Below the pieces are notes generated by a model. It had not been told where the DNA came from, ran no database searches, and saw only the letters and a program-made list of their open reading frames with translations. A stretch of DNA of 64,000 bases from Nageia nagi (lineage: Eukaryota; Pinophyta). Positions 47,040 to 59,339 of this stretch are shown here, piece after piece. Within the stretch, counting starts at the first letter, position 1; the number at the start of each line of letters is the position of its first letter. Made by a program: the position numbers and the translations under genes. Where the stretch lies: the NCBI GenBank assembly GCA_050084985.1, contig JBITNC010000001.1:143592001-143656000 (forward strand), read 5' to 3'.

Positions 47040-47445
47040 TGTGGTTTCAAACCAGGTTCAATAACCTTTGTAAGTATTATTCTTTCATGTGCAATTTTTT
47101 CATCTTTGAAATGGGGCCTAGAGAATCATGGGAAAATAACTAGATGTGGGATTTTTTCGTATGTAATTATGATAACAACCCTAATATACATGTATTAAAA
47201 ATGTGGGAGAATTAAGAAGATAAGTATCTTTTTCTAATAAGAATCAAAAAATAATTTCATGGAATGCAATGATTGCAAAACATATGTAAGGAATAGTTGC
47301 AGTAATGAAGCCATCAAACTATTTGAAAAAATGGAATATGTGCACATTAATCCAAATGATGTTACATTTGTTACTATATTATCTCCACGTAGCCATGCAA
47401 GTCTAGTGAAAAAGGGCTATCAATTTTATGATTAATTATTATTAT
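47040..47445 (+). pseudogene. PPR fragment, best preserved copy of the array
   Basis: The plus frame can be read as a PLS-type PPR run. A P-like SITFVSIILSC-type block lies at 47065, then a HGKITRCG block near 47138, a KNVGELRR/KCGRI-type block near 47210 and SKNNFMECN/ISWNAMIA near 47255. EAIKLFEKMEYVHINPNDVT then FVTILS follows (47300-47385), and SHASLVKKGYQFYD (47390-47435). Two frame changes separate these. Intact homologues bind organelle RNA; this copy lacks a start, a full repeat number and continuous frame. Confidence 0.65.
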
Positions 47446-47849
47446 TGTATGACATCTATAATAAAATATTTTGGAAGAAAATTGATCCAATATGCATATG
47501 ATAAAATGAATCAAGGAAGAGAAGTAAGGATTTATCATGCATAGGAAAAAGGGATCCATCACCATTTTTGTTTATTTGAATCATCTAGACACCCAACCCA
47601 ATAAAGAAGGTCAACTATACATAAATTATGTAATTTCATTCATTGTGAATTTAATAATCATTTATGAATTAGTAGTAAATCCAATAAATGTAAACAAATG
47701 AAGATATGAAGATGAGAAGTAGGTGAATAACTTTTCTTTATAAATAACATTATTCATAAATTCTATAATATGCATATGCTACCTCAAAAGCATACGCTAT
47801 ATAAAAAATACAAAAGGGGAACCTAGTACGTAGAAAATGCAATTGACTA

Positions 47850-48185
47850 GTCTCCTACTAGATTCAATAACCTTTGCAAGTATACTTCTTACATGTGCAA
47901 ATTTTGTAGCTTTTAAATGGGGTATGAACACTCATAGACAAATAACTAGATGTGGATTTTTTTACCTATAATTGTGATAATAGCCTTAATAGACATTTTC
48001 AAAATATGGGAGAATTAAGAAGGTAAGTGTTTTATTTGAAAAGAATCAAAACAAAATTTTATGGAGTGCAATTATTGCAATATATATGCAAGGAATTATG
48101 TTAGCAAGGATGCCATAAAACTATTTGAACAAATGGAATATATGGGTATTAATTGAGATAATGTTACATTTTTTAGTGTATTATT
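47850..48185 (+). pseudogene. PPR fragment, second copy
   Basis: It repeats the 47040 block: DSITFASILLTCANFVAFKW at 47863, HRQITRCGFF near 47933, GRIKKVSVLFEKNQNKILW near 48013 and the AIKLFEQME codons near 48105-48140. Broken by shifts. Confidence 0.62.
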
Positions 48186-48319
48186 ATAGAATAATAAATC
48201 AAAAAAATAGGAAAAGATAAGTAATTGCAATGTAAACTTATTTACCTTGAATATCTTATAGGAAATGGTGATGGTCCTTATGTGTAATAAACCCTTCACT
48301 TTCCTTCTTCTTGTTCTCT

Positions 48320-49320
48320 TTTCCTCATAATTGTTGGGTTTTTTACTAATTCATGAATGATTATTACACCCATAATGAATAAAATTACATAATACATGTG
48401 TGGTTGACTTTCTTGGTCATGTTAGACATCTAAATGAAGCAAAGGATGTTATAAATAGCATATCAATAAAACTTAATTTCTACAATATGGATTCAATTGC
48501 TTTTTACCATGACTAGTATGTAGGAAATGATGATGGATTCATATTCCTTATGATTCTTTCCTTTCTCACCTCATTTTCCTACATTTGGATTAATCCATGT
48601 AATGTTACATGTATTTATGTAATATATGTAAGCAATAAGGTCCATTGAAAGAGGTTTATTAATAAATTCAACTTGATGAATCCCACAACGAAGGAAATTA
48701 CATAATACATGTATGGTTGACCTTTTTTTTCATGCAATAATATTAAATGAAGAAAAAGAATTTTGAAATAACATGCCAATAAAACCTTATTATTGTATTA
48801 TGGATTGGTTTACTTATTATCTTGATCATTTTATAGATAATGATGGAAGTTGTTTGAATAAATGAGTTTATTAGGAAGATTTTTTTTGACAAATGAACAA
48901 AATAGGGTATAGATAATTTACTAGTTGTGGGTTTATTTTTTATTAAATTTTTATAAATAATAGATATGTATAGATAATATGGGAGCATTAATAAAAAAAG
49001 GATTTTGTTGGAAAAAAATAGGGCATGGAAAATTAATTAGATGTGGGTTTCTTTCACATGAAACTATTAACAACCTTGATGGATATGTATACAAAATATT
49101 AGAGTAGTAAGATGGAAAGGGTTTTTTTTGATAATATGTGTTATCAAAAAATAATTTAAAACATTGCAATGTTGATTGCAATGTATGTAAGGAATTATTG
49201 TAGTAAAGAAATCTATCATACTATTTGAACTAACAGAATATGTGGGCATTAATCTAGATGTAAAGGAAGCCATCAAACTATTTGAACAAATGGAATATGT
49301 GGATATTAATATAGATGTAG
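48320..49320 (+). pseudogene. Further degenerate PPR fragments
   Basis: 'acatgtgtggttgactttcttggt' (48396) and 'tacatgtatggttgacc' (48707) are two copies of the C-terminal CMVDLLG block. HGKLIRCGFL near 49024 and two AIKLFEQMEYV-type segments near 49205 and 49266 add further internal copies. Nothing is continuous over more than about 50 codons. Confidence 0.55.
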
Positions 49321-49609
49321 GGTATTTAAGGAATGGTTGTAGCATAATTATTATACATCCTTTTAACTTTATTTATATTCCCTCTAACTCTTTTGCCTTC
49401 AAGTTTGAGACTTATTGTAGCTGCTATCGCTTCCACACTAAATTCCAATTTCAAAATTTATACTACAACTCTACCATTATTTCATATTTGGATCACATGC
49501 TAAGAAATATGAGTAAAAAATCATATAATGGCTTCAAAAATTATTTGAGTCCTACTTCATAGATCTCCCATAAATATTCATTTTATATAAGTTGAGAATA
49601 TTCAACAGG

Positions 49610-50000
49610 ATCTACATAGCCATCAAACTATTTGAACAAATGAATATGTAGGCCACAAAAAAAGACATCAAATTATTTGAACAATTAGGATACTTAGGCA
49701 TTAATCCAAGAATATGATATGCAAGGAATTATTATTGCAAAGGAAAGCATCAAACTATTTGAACAAATGAATATATAGACCATAAAGAAATTCATTAAAC
49801 TATTTCAACAAATGGAATATGTGGACCATGGTTATTAATTTAGATGTAGGGTATTGCAATAAATGGTTGTAGAAAAGTAAACCATCAAATTATTTAAACA
49901 AAAATAATATATGGGAATTAATCAAGATGATTGCAATGATTTCAAGCATGAAAGGAAGCCATCAAACTATTTAAACAAGGATTCTTGCATAATCTCTTTT
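49610..50000 (+). repeat. Cluster of PPR-derived 'catcaaactatttgaacaa' units
   Basis: Variants of 'catcaaactatttgaacaaatg' start near 49621, 49668, 49748, 49793, 49868 and 49960. The unit encodes the AIKLFEQM segment of a PPR motif. Further copies flank the cluster (47308, 48110, 49215, 49270, 50665, 50718, 50788). Spacing is 40-95 bp inside the cluster, too short for whole PPR repeats, so only this piece was multiplied or retained. Confidence 0.65.
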
Positions 50001-50319
50001 GGAATTCATTCTAAGTAGTTATTAGATTTCAAAAATATTCAAATCTTAAGGGTTCTTTTGTGCTTAAGATTTTTCTAAGATATAGTCTAAATAATTGTAA
50101 ATAAAAAATTACTCGAGTTATTGATCTAGTCTTTCATTAAAAATATGTTAACCTTGTAATCTTAGGCTATTTTTTCAATGTCATAACGAATATTCTAATA
50201 GTCATGTATGCTAATTTTGGGAATACTAAAATGCTTGTATACTTTTTTCTAAAATGCAAAAAATATCAAAGGATATATACATAATAGGCATGGTTTAAAG
50301 GCTCCCAAGTGCAATTGAC

Positions 50320-50850
<531 letters not shown>

Positions 50851-51117
50851 AAAATATTGTAGTGTATAATGATTTACTTAGTACCTTTACCACTTTGTGC
50901 AATAAATCCTTCATGGCATCATATGAATTAAAAATTTCATCTAATATATACTACTATGGTGTTTTTAAAATTGCCCTAAAAAATATCATGTATTTCTTAT
51001 AGTATAATAATTATACACCATCGTAATAGAATTTTCATAAAATAATCATCATTAAAGCCCAATATTCTTGTAGTAAATTCTATGATTCTCTTTGTTGACT
51101 TTAATAAATAAGAAAAA

Positions 51118-51256
51118 TATGAGGATTTGGTTAATCTACATTCATATTGAAGTAACCATTATGGAAATTTAACCTTGTATTTCTATTGACAAAATAATTT
51201 AGATCCCCAATTTTAAGTAACATGTTTGAAACATTAATTATTTTATATGTATTAAG
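51118..51256. repeat. Direct repeat, left copy (partner 53420-53560)
   Basis: Both copies have 'tttggttaa', then 'attca.attgaa.t..ccatt', 'gacaaaataattta/gataaaataattca' and 'ttttaagt.acatgtttgaaa', in one order and orientation. They lie about 2.3 kb apart and could be LTR remnants of a small element. Confidence 0.6.
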
Positions 51257-53237
51257 AGAACCTATGCATATTAATGTATTTAAAATGAATAAATATGTTT
51301 TCAAATACAATTGAATAAATATTTAAGTATAGTCATTCACATATTCATTAGATTTGTTACTAATAACATCCTACTAAGTGATTTGAAATGGATTTTAAAG
51401 TTGTAAAAAAGGTTATTTTCAAGTTTTTAATTTTGTTAACTATTCTCTTCCATATTAAAGAGCTCTCTTCCATGATTTCAATGCTTCAAATGATAAATAA
51501 AATGGATCTATAGTTTGTAAGTTACGATTTTCCAAAATTTGAATTTAAATATAAAAAAATGTAAAGTATGCAGGAAGGCTCTATTGACAAATTCATTAAA
51601 AGCAACTCAGGTTGATTCATAGCTTAAATTTGAATCATTGGTACATCATGTTATGGTGAATATGTGTTTAAAATTTAAAGGCATTTAGATTAAATACTTA
51701 AAAGTTATAATACCCACAAAATGGTAAATTTTCATTCTATGTTCATGACTTAGTCAAATTTTTGATAACTGCTAGGTGCAAATCTGCATTGGAGGCCAAC
51801 TTGATGATGATGCTGTGAGCTACTAGTAAGGTGTTAACATGCAAACTTTAAACACATTAAGCTACATATATCCAAGAACATATGGATGAAATTTAATGAT
51901 ATTTGGAATTATGGTCATGAAGTTATGGTCATGATAAAATGGCACCAGAAGCAGTTTTGATATTTTTACAAAATCTAAAAAGATAGGAGAATATAACCAT
52001 ATGAGGCCAAAATAATGCTATAGGAATACAAATGAGGGAGATTATTGTTGTGAGAGTGAGATAGCATGATGTAAAGGAGAAAAAATAATAATTATCTTAT
52101 CACCATGTAACCATAAACTCCAATTTTGTAATCCCTTAATGTTATAAAAGGGAACATGAAGTATGAAAAAAGTGAATTCCTTTTTAGTGGATTTTCCTCC
52201 CAAGAGGGATTTAGTGTAGGTTTGAAAATAATGTATAAAACTCCATTTTATTGTAAACTCCATGGAAAATAACAAAATCATGAGAGTAATATTAGAGGTG
52301 CATTTCAAGCTTTCATACAAGAAGAAAAAAATCATGGACAAGATTATTGCCATGGAGAAAGAACTTGATGACATAATCACCTTGATAAAATTAAAAAATA
52401 GAAAAAGACAAAGAGTAGTTATAAAGATGTCATCCCTAGATAAAAGATGTGGAACTATGCTCAAGGACTTTCATTGAAAATAGAGTCATTTGAAAATAAA
52501 GGGATTCAATGGAGAGCCTATAGTGATTGTGTGATTCATATTCGGTAAACAAAAGAGTGAAGCTAGAAGCATCATACAAGTGACATTGAAAAATGGACTC
52601 TACAATAATGGATTGCTATTTTCTGGATGTAAACCACATTAATCGAACCAGGGTAACTATGTGTGTACATCAATTTTTTGTATTTTTGATTTGGTGTGCT
52701 TTTTTATTTCTACAAGAACTAAAATGAATAAAGTGTGAAGATCCAAATTAAATCCTGAAGTAGGGCTTATGGATCAGTAAGTAATCCTAATGTTTCTAAT
52801 ATTGTTGACACTAAAGTGGTTGAAAAATATTTGGATAAAGAACTCAAATTTAAGAATGGAGTGTGAAATATAATATAATCACTTACTAAAAAATTCCATA
52901 AAGATTTGGGAGAAAGTACTTTTCTTGTAGTATTTTATCATGGGAAGATGCAATGCAAGTTTATATCAAGGTTTAAGCATCTAAGGTAGGATTCTCTCTC
53001 TATTAGAACCAAAATAGTTTTTAATTTTCAAACTCTTATGCGATTAGATAGTATAATAAAATCAAAATACAAGATTGGATGAAGGTTCAAACATGTAATG
53101 CATTTATTCTCTACCCAATAACAATTAAAATTTTAGGATTTCAAAGTTTTGACATTTTAGATGGACTATGTTAATAAGATTCACCTAAGTTTTTTATTGT
53201 TTACTTCATTAATAACATCTTGATGAATTGTATATAA

Positions 53238-53377
53238 GGTAAATAATTTATTTGAGATTATTAAAAAGTAGATTTGGTCACGCAAGTTATTGTTATTTAG
53301 GAGTTGAGGTAAATATTTTATCTTAGGTTATTAAAAATTAGATTTTATCATGCAAGTTATTGTTATTGTAGGAGTTT
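53238..53377. repeat. 70-bp tandem duplication
   Basis: Copies start at 53238 and 53308 ('ggtaaata.tttat'), share 'ttattaaaaa.tagattt' and 'gcaagttattgttatt', and differ at roughly one position in seven. Confidence 0.75.
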
Positions 53378-53419
53378 TTTTTAATTTTTTCTACTATACT
53401 TTATTATTCATATTTAATC

Positions 53420-53560
53420 ACATCAAATGATATTTTGGTTAAATAACATTCAAATTGAAATTGCCATTCTTGAAATTTGACCTTCTATATCTATTGATAA
53501 AATAATTCAGGTCCTTGATTTTAAGTGACATGTTTGAAAAATTGATTATTTTATATCCCC
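53420..53560. repeat. Direct repeat, right copy (partner 51118-51256)
   Basis: See the left copy. No TG...CA ends or primer-binding site could be fixed on either. Confidence 0.6.
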
Positions 53561-54355
53561 AAAATTATAAGTGAAAGTGAAAAAAAAAATCCTTAGGTTC
53601 TAACCATTTATTTTAATATCTAGATAGAGAGTTGAGCATTACTAAGTTCACTAAAGTGTATGTGTGGGATTAACATTAAAGTTATGCTCATGATAATTTT
53701 TATTCTAAATTTCATATACATCAAGGATTGTTATATTATATTTGTTATTCAACTTGTATAGATATCAAGGAATATAAATGATGACAATCTCTCCTAATTT
53801 ATCGAAAGATAAATGATATAATTTAAAAATATATAACATCTCTCAATGTATGATTGAAGCTCATAGATAAATAAAATTCAATGAATAATAAGCAATCATA
53901 TAATTTAAAACACAATGCTCAATAAATAATATTTATGCAAAACATGTTTAAAACTATACCATACTAAAAACAAAAATCCAATATATAAATGATGTTATAG
54001 AACTCTTAAACCATGGAAAGAGATGACTCTTCAATGAAATATTTCTCAATAGAATATAATTAATTTCAAATAGTATACAATCTTCTCTTACACCAACATG
54101 AAAATACTTAAATACTAAATTTAATATTAACACCTCTCAACAGGTTAACATGTATAAATGCCAACAATTTATAACGTCAAAAAGAAAAAGACCTATAATT
54201 TGCAGGTCATCCATCCATGCTTACCATAATGTTCATGAAAATGGAATATATTACAGTGAGTTTAACAACACTGAATCACATTATCCAAAACCCGATATTG
54301 GAGCATGAACAAGATATAGTACGAAAGCTGATAATGAAAAGCGATTATCAATTAC

Positions 54356-55094
54356 TCAGAATGCGCCTCTCTCAATCCTCTGCAAATATTCCATCTCTAA
54401 CTGTTTCCTCTCCATGCTCAACTGTTCTCTCATCCTGGCAATGAAATCATCAGCCATTTTGTTCAACTCGTCCCGACATAATAGGCTCCCACGGGGGATC
54501 GTTCTGGGTGAAGAAGAAACAGCTGATGAAGATTCTGCTTCGCTTTTTGAAACCTTTCTCGAAATTGTGTTATGGCTGCAAACACTTCTAGTAGTGGCAA
54601 TACCCCCATTACAATCATAATAACAAGAAGTTTTTATTGAAGGTCTCAAAATCCTTGGCTTGAAAGACCTTCGTTTCTTGTAAGCAACAAATGCATTGCC
54701 TCTGTATGACAATGCCATATCAGACTCCTCTGATAGCATATGATGACATGTGTTGCCCATCTGAACAGCATTACACCCGGATCTCACACAAGAAAAACCT
54801 TCTTAAACAGATCTTGAGATGAGAGAAGAACACCAGATAGAAGTCTGCGACAATAACAATTATAAGGATTTGTATTTGAGCCTGGAAGACTATAACAAAT
54901 AATTTCCTGAGCGAGACCTTATCCGAAGTTGTTGAATAGGGTGATAGAATTTGCGAGAAAAGTAGGTGAATAGGCCGAGCACTTTTTTTTATGTGGGTAC
55001 TTCCAACAATCAGCAGAAGCCACGAAATACAATGCTGTATAAATTTTAATTTGCAGTTACCAGGCAGATATTGTTCTATGGATTTGGTATTCAT
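54356..55094 (-). pseudogene. DUF761-type protein gene with one-base frameshift
   Basis: The C-terminal frame (about 54787-54356) is GC-richer than its surroundings and ends with RDELNKMADDFIARMREQLS, the DUF761 motif of plant 'cotton fibre protein'-type polypeptides. Before it come ESDMALSYRGNAFVAYKKRR and a Ser-rich linker. This frame has no ATG near its start (54787 is GTG, a stop lies seven codons before). The frame just upstream (ATG at 55094) encodes a hydrophobic helix-forming region (KLFVIVFQAQIQILIIVIVA, then HLKICLRRFF), typical of the family's N-terminus, and stops at 54771. The two frames meet at a run of five A (plus strand 54793-54797). With one base fewer the frame reads through into RSGCNAVQMG, giving about 245 residues. 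So this is either a sequence error or a recent lesion. Function of DUF761 proteins is largely unknown. Confidence 0.75.
54793..54797 (-). other. Homopolymer frameshift site
   Basis: A5 on the plus strand (T5 in the coding sense) between the Arg-Arg-Phe codons of the N-terminal half and the DUF761 half. A run of four would join the frames. Confidence 0.6.
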
Positions 55095-55154
55095 TGTAGA
55101 AATGGGTTTGTCTTATATTTTTTTGTATCGGTTTTGGTTATGGAGATCAAAATT

Positions 55155-55164
55155 TATTATAAAG
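55155..55164 (-). promoter_or_regulatory. TATA-like element of the DUF761 gene
   Basis: On the minus strand 'tttataataa' lies about 60 bases upstream of the ATG at 55094, a reasonable position for a TATA box with a short leader. A second candidate 'aaatataag' is nearer the ATG. Confidence 0.35.
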
Positions 55165-55179
55165 ATACTGGGCCATTGA

Positions 55180-55570
55180 ATCCACCATCGACCCACCACA
55201 GGCTGGTGAACCAAAAAGGTCTGGTCGGTGGGTAGTGATTGAGAATTATGATAACTTAATTATCCCTCTAGTCCTCAGGCGATTCACGGTCGGTAGAGAT
55301 TTGTTAAAGTTACTTAAATACCTATAAATTTCAGTTTTCTTTCTCTATTATGTTAAGTTTTTCTTTAAATATTTGAAAGTGGATCTTCTATTTTATTATT
55401 AATGTGGTTATCATGATGATAATTTTAAATTATATTTAGATATAATTTCATATTTTTATTTAAAATATATTTTTTTTACATTCAATCATGAGGTAAACTA
55501 TTTTAGAATCCTTTCACAACTGTCAATAGGGTAAATTTTTGATAAAATATCCAAAATACCCTTGTAATAT
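55180..55570. other. Upstream region of the DUF761 gene
   Basis: 55180-55300 is comparatively GC-rich with 'cgacccaccac' and 'ggtcggtgggtag', which can pair imperfectly. No gene was recognised. AT-rich from 55310. Confidence 0.35.
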
Positions 55571-56342
55571 GAGGTAATATAAAAAATACTCCTACTTTTC
55601 AAGAAATATCGAAAAATATCCCTATCATGTGATTTAGATATTTCTGAAAAAATTAGAATTATTGCTAGCTATGTAGGTTTCTTCCTAGAGGTGAACGAGG
55701 AGACCCTTGAGGCAGATTCAAAACTCTATTGCCTGGTAATACCATTTCACCACCATGCACTCTTGCTCTCCTCTTGGAGAGAACTTCTAGTAAAAGGGTT
55801 CACATAGTTTCTCCTCATTTTCATGGCTACTTCTCTTTAGTAATACTTACTCCACTACTACTTAGATTCAAGGTTATGTGATATGGAAATCAAAGCTAAT
55901 AAATCGCAAGGTAGACCCTATTGCAGATGATGATGTCATGTGTGAAGAAGAGGTAACTTATGAGGGAGACTCCCTAGAAGTTGTAGGTGTCCTATTATAG
56001 GCCAATCAAGAGGATTGGGGGAAGATTCACAAACTTGCTAAACTTATATAAATAGCATAGAGGAATATAAAAGCTAGTACAGAATATACCAGCATTTATG
56101 GATAGAACTCCATTGCTAACACTTACGCATCATATGCACAGTGTGGAAGTGTTGGTTGCTTTGTAGTGTTGATAGAATTGGGCATTTTTTGAAAGTTACA
56201 ATTGATATTTGTGAAATTGTTTCCCAATCTAATGGACATAATGGATAATTCTTCTTCAAATTAAGTTGTAGGAAAAAACTTTGCATCCGAGGTGTATTTT
56301 CGATATTTTTTTAAAAATTAGAGGTATTTTTTATATTTCCCC
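55571..56342. mobile_element. Inverted-repeat-bounded element (~770 bp)
   Basis: The left arm (55571-55625: 'gaggtaatataaaaaatact', later 'aaatatcgaaaaatatccct') is the imperfect reverse complement of the right arm (56287-56342: 'aggtgtattttcgatatttt', later 'gaggtattttttatatttcc'). The 660 bp between has no transposase-like frame. This looks like a non-autonomous terminal-inverted-repeat DNA transposon. I could not settle a target duplication. Confidence 0.55.
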
Positions 56343-56847
56343 TAAATTTTTAATGTCTACTCATTCCACTTGATGGTTATGGACATAAAGTACCATTATA
56401 GCCATGGCATACCCGAAGCCTAAACAAATTATAACATGTTAAGAAAACCATTTAGAGATTCAAAATTGAGACCTCCTATATAAGAGTCAAAGCTTGAACC
56501 AATGCACTATCCCCTTAGGGATATCTTTTCATTATATATTATTCAAAATAAAAATTGGTTTGCTTTAAACTTAGTTGAATGTTGTATAATTTTTTTCATG
56601 TATGTTGAATTTTTGAATTGTAGGATTTTAGGGAATATATAGAAAATTACAATGTATTTAATATAATGTTTATTATTATTTATGATTTGTAAAGTCTATT
56701 TACTTATGGTGTTCTAGTCTCACGAGATACAATTCATTCATATAATATTTAACATAAGATCTTTTGATTTTGTTTTGATATATCCTGATATGCTCTAAAG
56801 CATGGACCCTCTTTTCATCAAAATTATTTAATTATCTTAACCTTGCT
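56343..56847. other. Stretch without a gene
   Basis: It contains only the tRNA-like remnant described separately and AT-rich sequence. Confidence 0.4.
56455..56520 (-). repeat. tRNA-like (possible SINE) remnant, minus strand
   Basis: On the minus strand 'ggatagtgcattggttcaagc' resembles a box A region and 'ggtctcaattttgaatc' a box B region, at a tRNA-like distance. No closed cloverleaf is seen. Confidence 0.22.
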
Positions 56848-56849
56848 TT

Positions 56850-57900
56850 GCTTTTGTCTTATACATTAATGATATTCTCTAAAGAAACCTTTAGGAGAGA
56901 TGGAATTTCTATATCTAAAGGTAATTCAACTTCATCACCATATACCAAAGAATATGGAGTACAACTAGTGTTGATTTTATATTTATCCTATATTTCTACA
57001 ATGTATAAACCAATTGTTCATATCAGTCTCTTTGATGCTTCTAAATTATATCTCAAATGATGTTGATAATGGTTTTATTTGTACCTTAGTCTTACCATTT
57101 CTTTGAGGATAATATGGAGATGGAAACTTTTATTGAATGTGGAAGACCCTGAATAAATTATTTACAAACTTACCCCTAAGATGATTTCCATTATCCATAA
57201 AAATCTAAAATGGCACACCAAGTCTTGTAATGATGTTTTCAATCAAGAACTTAAAAATTTGAGGGCCTTTTAGTTATCTTAAATGAGATTCATCTACCCA
57301 CTTTATGAAGTACTTACTTGCTATGATTATGAACTTATGACCTCCGCTTGACTTTGGATTAGTCACTCCTACTAGATCTATTGGCCAAATAAAAAATGAT
57401 GAAGGAAAAACCATTATGTGTAGCTCAATGGAAGGATTCAACTAAATATTTAAATGCTTTTGATAACTCATACACTTTCATACACTGATATAATAATATT
57501 ATTCAATTAATGGAAAATAATAACCTAATCTTAAGATGTTATGAATATTGAATTACAATTAAGATGATATCCACTTTGGCATTTATGTACTTTTTCTACT
57601 ATTTTCTTAGCTTCATCCTCAAGTAAACATCTAAGATAAGAACCATGAAAATATTTCTTATAAATTACCTCATAAATTAGACATACATTCTTATCTTTAT
57701 TCTTTGGGAATTCTACTCAAATACTTGAGGATGTTGTTATTTTTGACACATGCATAGATGTCTTTATACCATGGATAATTAGGTACAATATAAAATATTC
57801 TTATTTATTCATTATGAATAAAATTTATCATTATGTGTTTCTATAATACATGAGAAGGATTCCTAATTATTTGGAGATCTTCATGATGGTATCCTCATCT
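56850..57900 (-). pseudogene. Tat-type integrase, second element
   Basis: Minus-strand relics of the core include the sequence around 57200-57170 (IFMDNGNHLRG-like, matching LFMDNGPSFKG of the other element), and, around 57020-56850, the conserved SLYGDEVELP-type block (the plus strand shows 'tcatcaccatataccaaagaatatggagta'). Stops and shifts are frequent. Confidence 0.65.
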
Positions 57901-58039
57901 TCTATTGGAATAGGAACTTTATTGATACTATAATAGCCATGTCATCAACAAACCTATTGAAATTTATTAGAATAATCTGAATGTTAACTTTATTAAATCA
58001 CTTTAGGATCATTTCTTCAAGTAATTTTGTATAAGGAAT

Positions 58040-58270
58040 CAAATTTTCATGTTTGATTTTGTATATACCATTGATTTGATTGATAATTAGCTAATTATCA
58101 TTATATATGCCTAGATTCTTAGTATTAAGCATAGCTACAATTTTATATGTGTGTGTGTGTGTAATGTAAAAAATAAGCTTATATGCCATTGGAATCAATC
58201 CCCCTTGAGGATTAATAAGAATATTAACTACTTCAACTCCTCTAATGCACTTTCAACCATCAAAGTAAGG
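58040..58270 (-). pseudogene. Second RNase H relic containing a (TG)n tract
   Basis: The minus frame reads VEVVNILINPQGGLIPMAYK, LIFYIT, and then a His/Thr run from a (TG)8 tract at 58147-58162. After it come a NLGIYNDN segment and LIINQINGIYKIK. About 20 codons of the usual TNNxAEYEAL segment are missing exactly at the repeat. Confidence 0.6.
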
Positions 58271-58699
58271 ATTCCACTCATCACATAACTAAGGAATTAA
58301 CTTCATGTCTAACTTCTTCTTGATAAGAAGTTGAGTAATCATAAAGAGCATCAACTAAGAAATTATTTATTACTTTATCTTTTATATATTTGTTATATAT
58401 GTATAATAAATCAAATTCTTACAATAGCATTACCCATTTTATCAACCTACCTTATAGGTGAGGTTTGGATAAAATATACTTGAGAGGATCAACTTAGGCA
58501 ATAACAAATCTTGTATTTATGATCATATATTTGCTTAACTTGGTAGTAGTAAACATAATAATATAATAAAAAATTTCAATGGGAGTATACCTTATTAGAA
58601 ATATCTTCATGCTCAAGCAATATATTAGAAATGTAATATATTGATCTTTCTTTGCTATCATCTCCTCTTTAAGCTAGCATTATTTGTAAGGCATGCATT

Positions 58700-59236
58700 G
58701 TGTGTAGAGTTGTATCTAAATAGAGGATGAAATTATAGTGCAAAAATAAATTAATCAAGAAACACAACAATCAATGAAACACAAAGAACACATAAGATTT
58801 ACTCTAGTTCATCCAATGTGGGCACTCTAGCATGTCAAGAGCTTCTCCTCCTTCTATATTATTTCTTACAATGAATAATTCTACATAAATAGCTCATTAC
58901 AATAAATATATAGAAAAACCATATATATTAAACCATAATGTGTTATTAGAAAAGCATGAGCTAAACCACCCATCCTTGTGCTAATATGAAACCTTGGGAA
59001 TCCCACCAACACCATGTGTAAATAGGTGAATCTTAGGCGAATCCCCAAAAATATTTTCCTAGACCACTAAGATAGGAGCCTAATATACAATAGTTCCACT
59101 TCCAAGGATGAGCCATATCCAAACTTATGGATGAGATATAGAAATATAAAGCCTTCAAATAATCAACAAGACTTAACATAGAAGGATTGAGCAAAGTATC
59201 AAAGCATTTTGGTACTTATTATACCAAAAAAAAAAA
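58700..59236 (+). mobile_element. Insertion in RNase H ending in an A tract
   Basis: RNase H sequence is recognisable on both sides (IPYSHFLNKDI-like near 59260 and MHALQIMLA-like near 58680), but about 530 bp between is foreign and about 60 RNase H codons are missing. On the plus strand the block ends with 'ccaaaaaaaaaaa' (59223-59235), as a retroposon would, and contains 'agatttactctagttcatcc', a phrase type frequent in plant LTR sequences. Class not assigned. Confidence 0.4.
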
Positions 59237-59339
59237 TTAATATCCTTATTGAGAAAATGACTATATGGGATAGCCTTATCAACCAACTGAGTAATAAACC
59301 TTCTTATAGCCAATACTTTGCCTTACAAACTTCTTAGTT

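Larger units (their letters stand above)
50851..54200. other. Stretch with direct repeats, no recognised gene
   Basis: An ATG-started frame at 52262-52477 (+) encodes a 71-residue Lys/Glu-rich, coiled-coil-like peptide, and a hydrophobic frame runs opposite. Neither resembles a known family. See the direct repeat pair (51118/53420) and the 70-bp tandem repeat (53238-53377). Confidence 0.4.

Noticed and set aside
48743-49345. Overlapping minus-strand frames of 76-92 codons
   Set aside because: They are antisense to the PPR fragments; repeated 'YSICSNS'-type words are the reverse complement of the AIKLFEQME unit.
52042-52464. 140-codon hydrophobic minus-strand frame
   Set aside because: No family resemblance, composition like the surroundings, overlaps an equally weak plus-strand frame; hydrophobicity follows from T-rich codons.
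52262-52477. 71-residue coiled-coil-like peptide (+)
   Set aside because: It has a true ATG but no domain, no codon bias and no gene context; recorded only as part of the 50851-54200 stretch.
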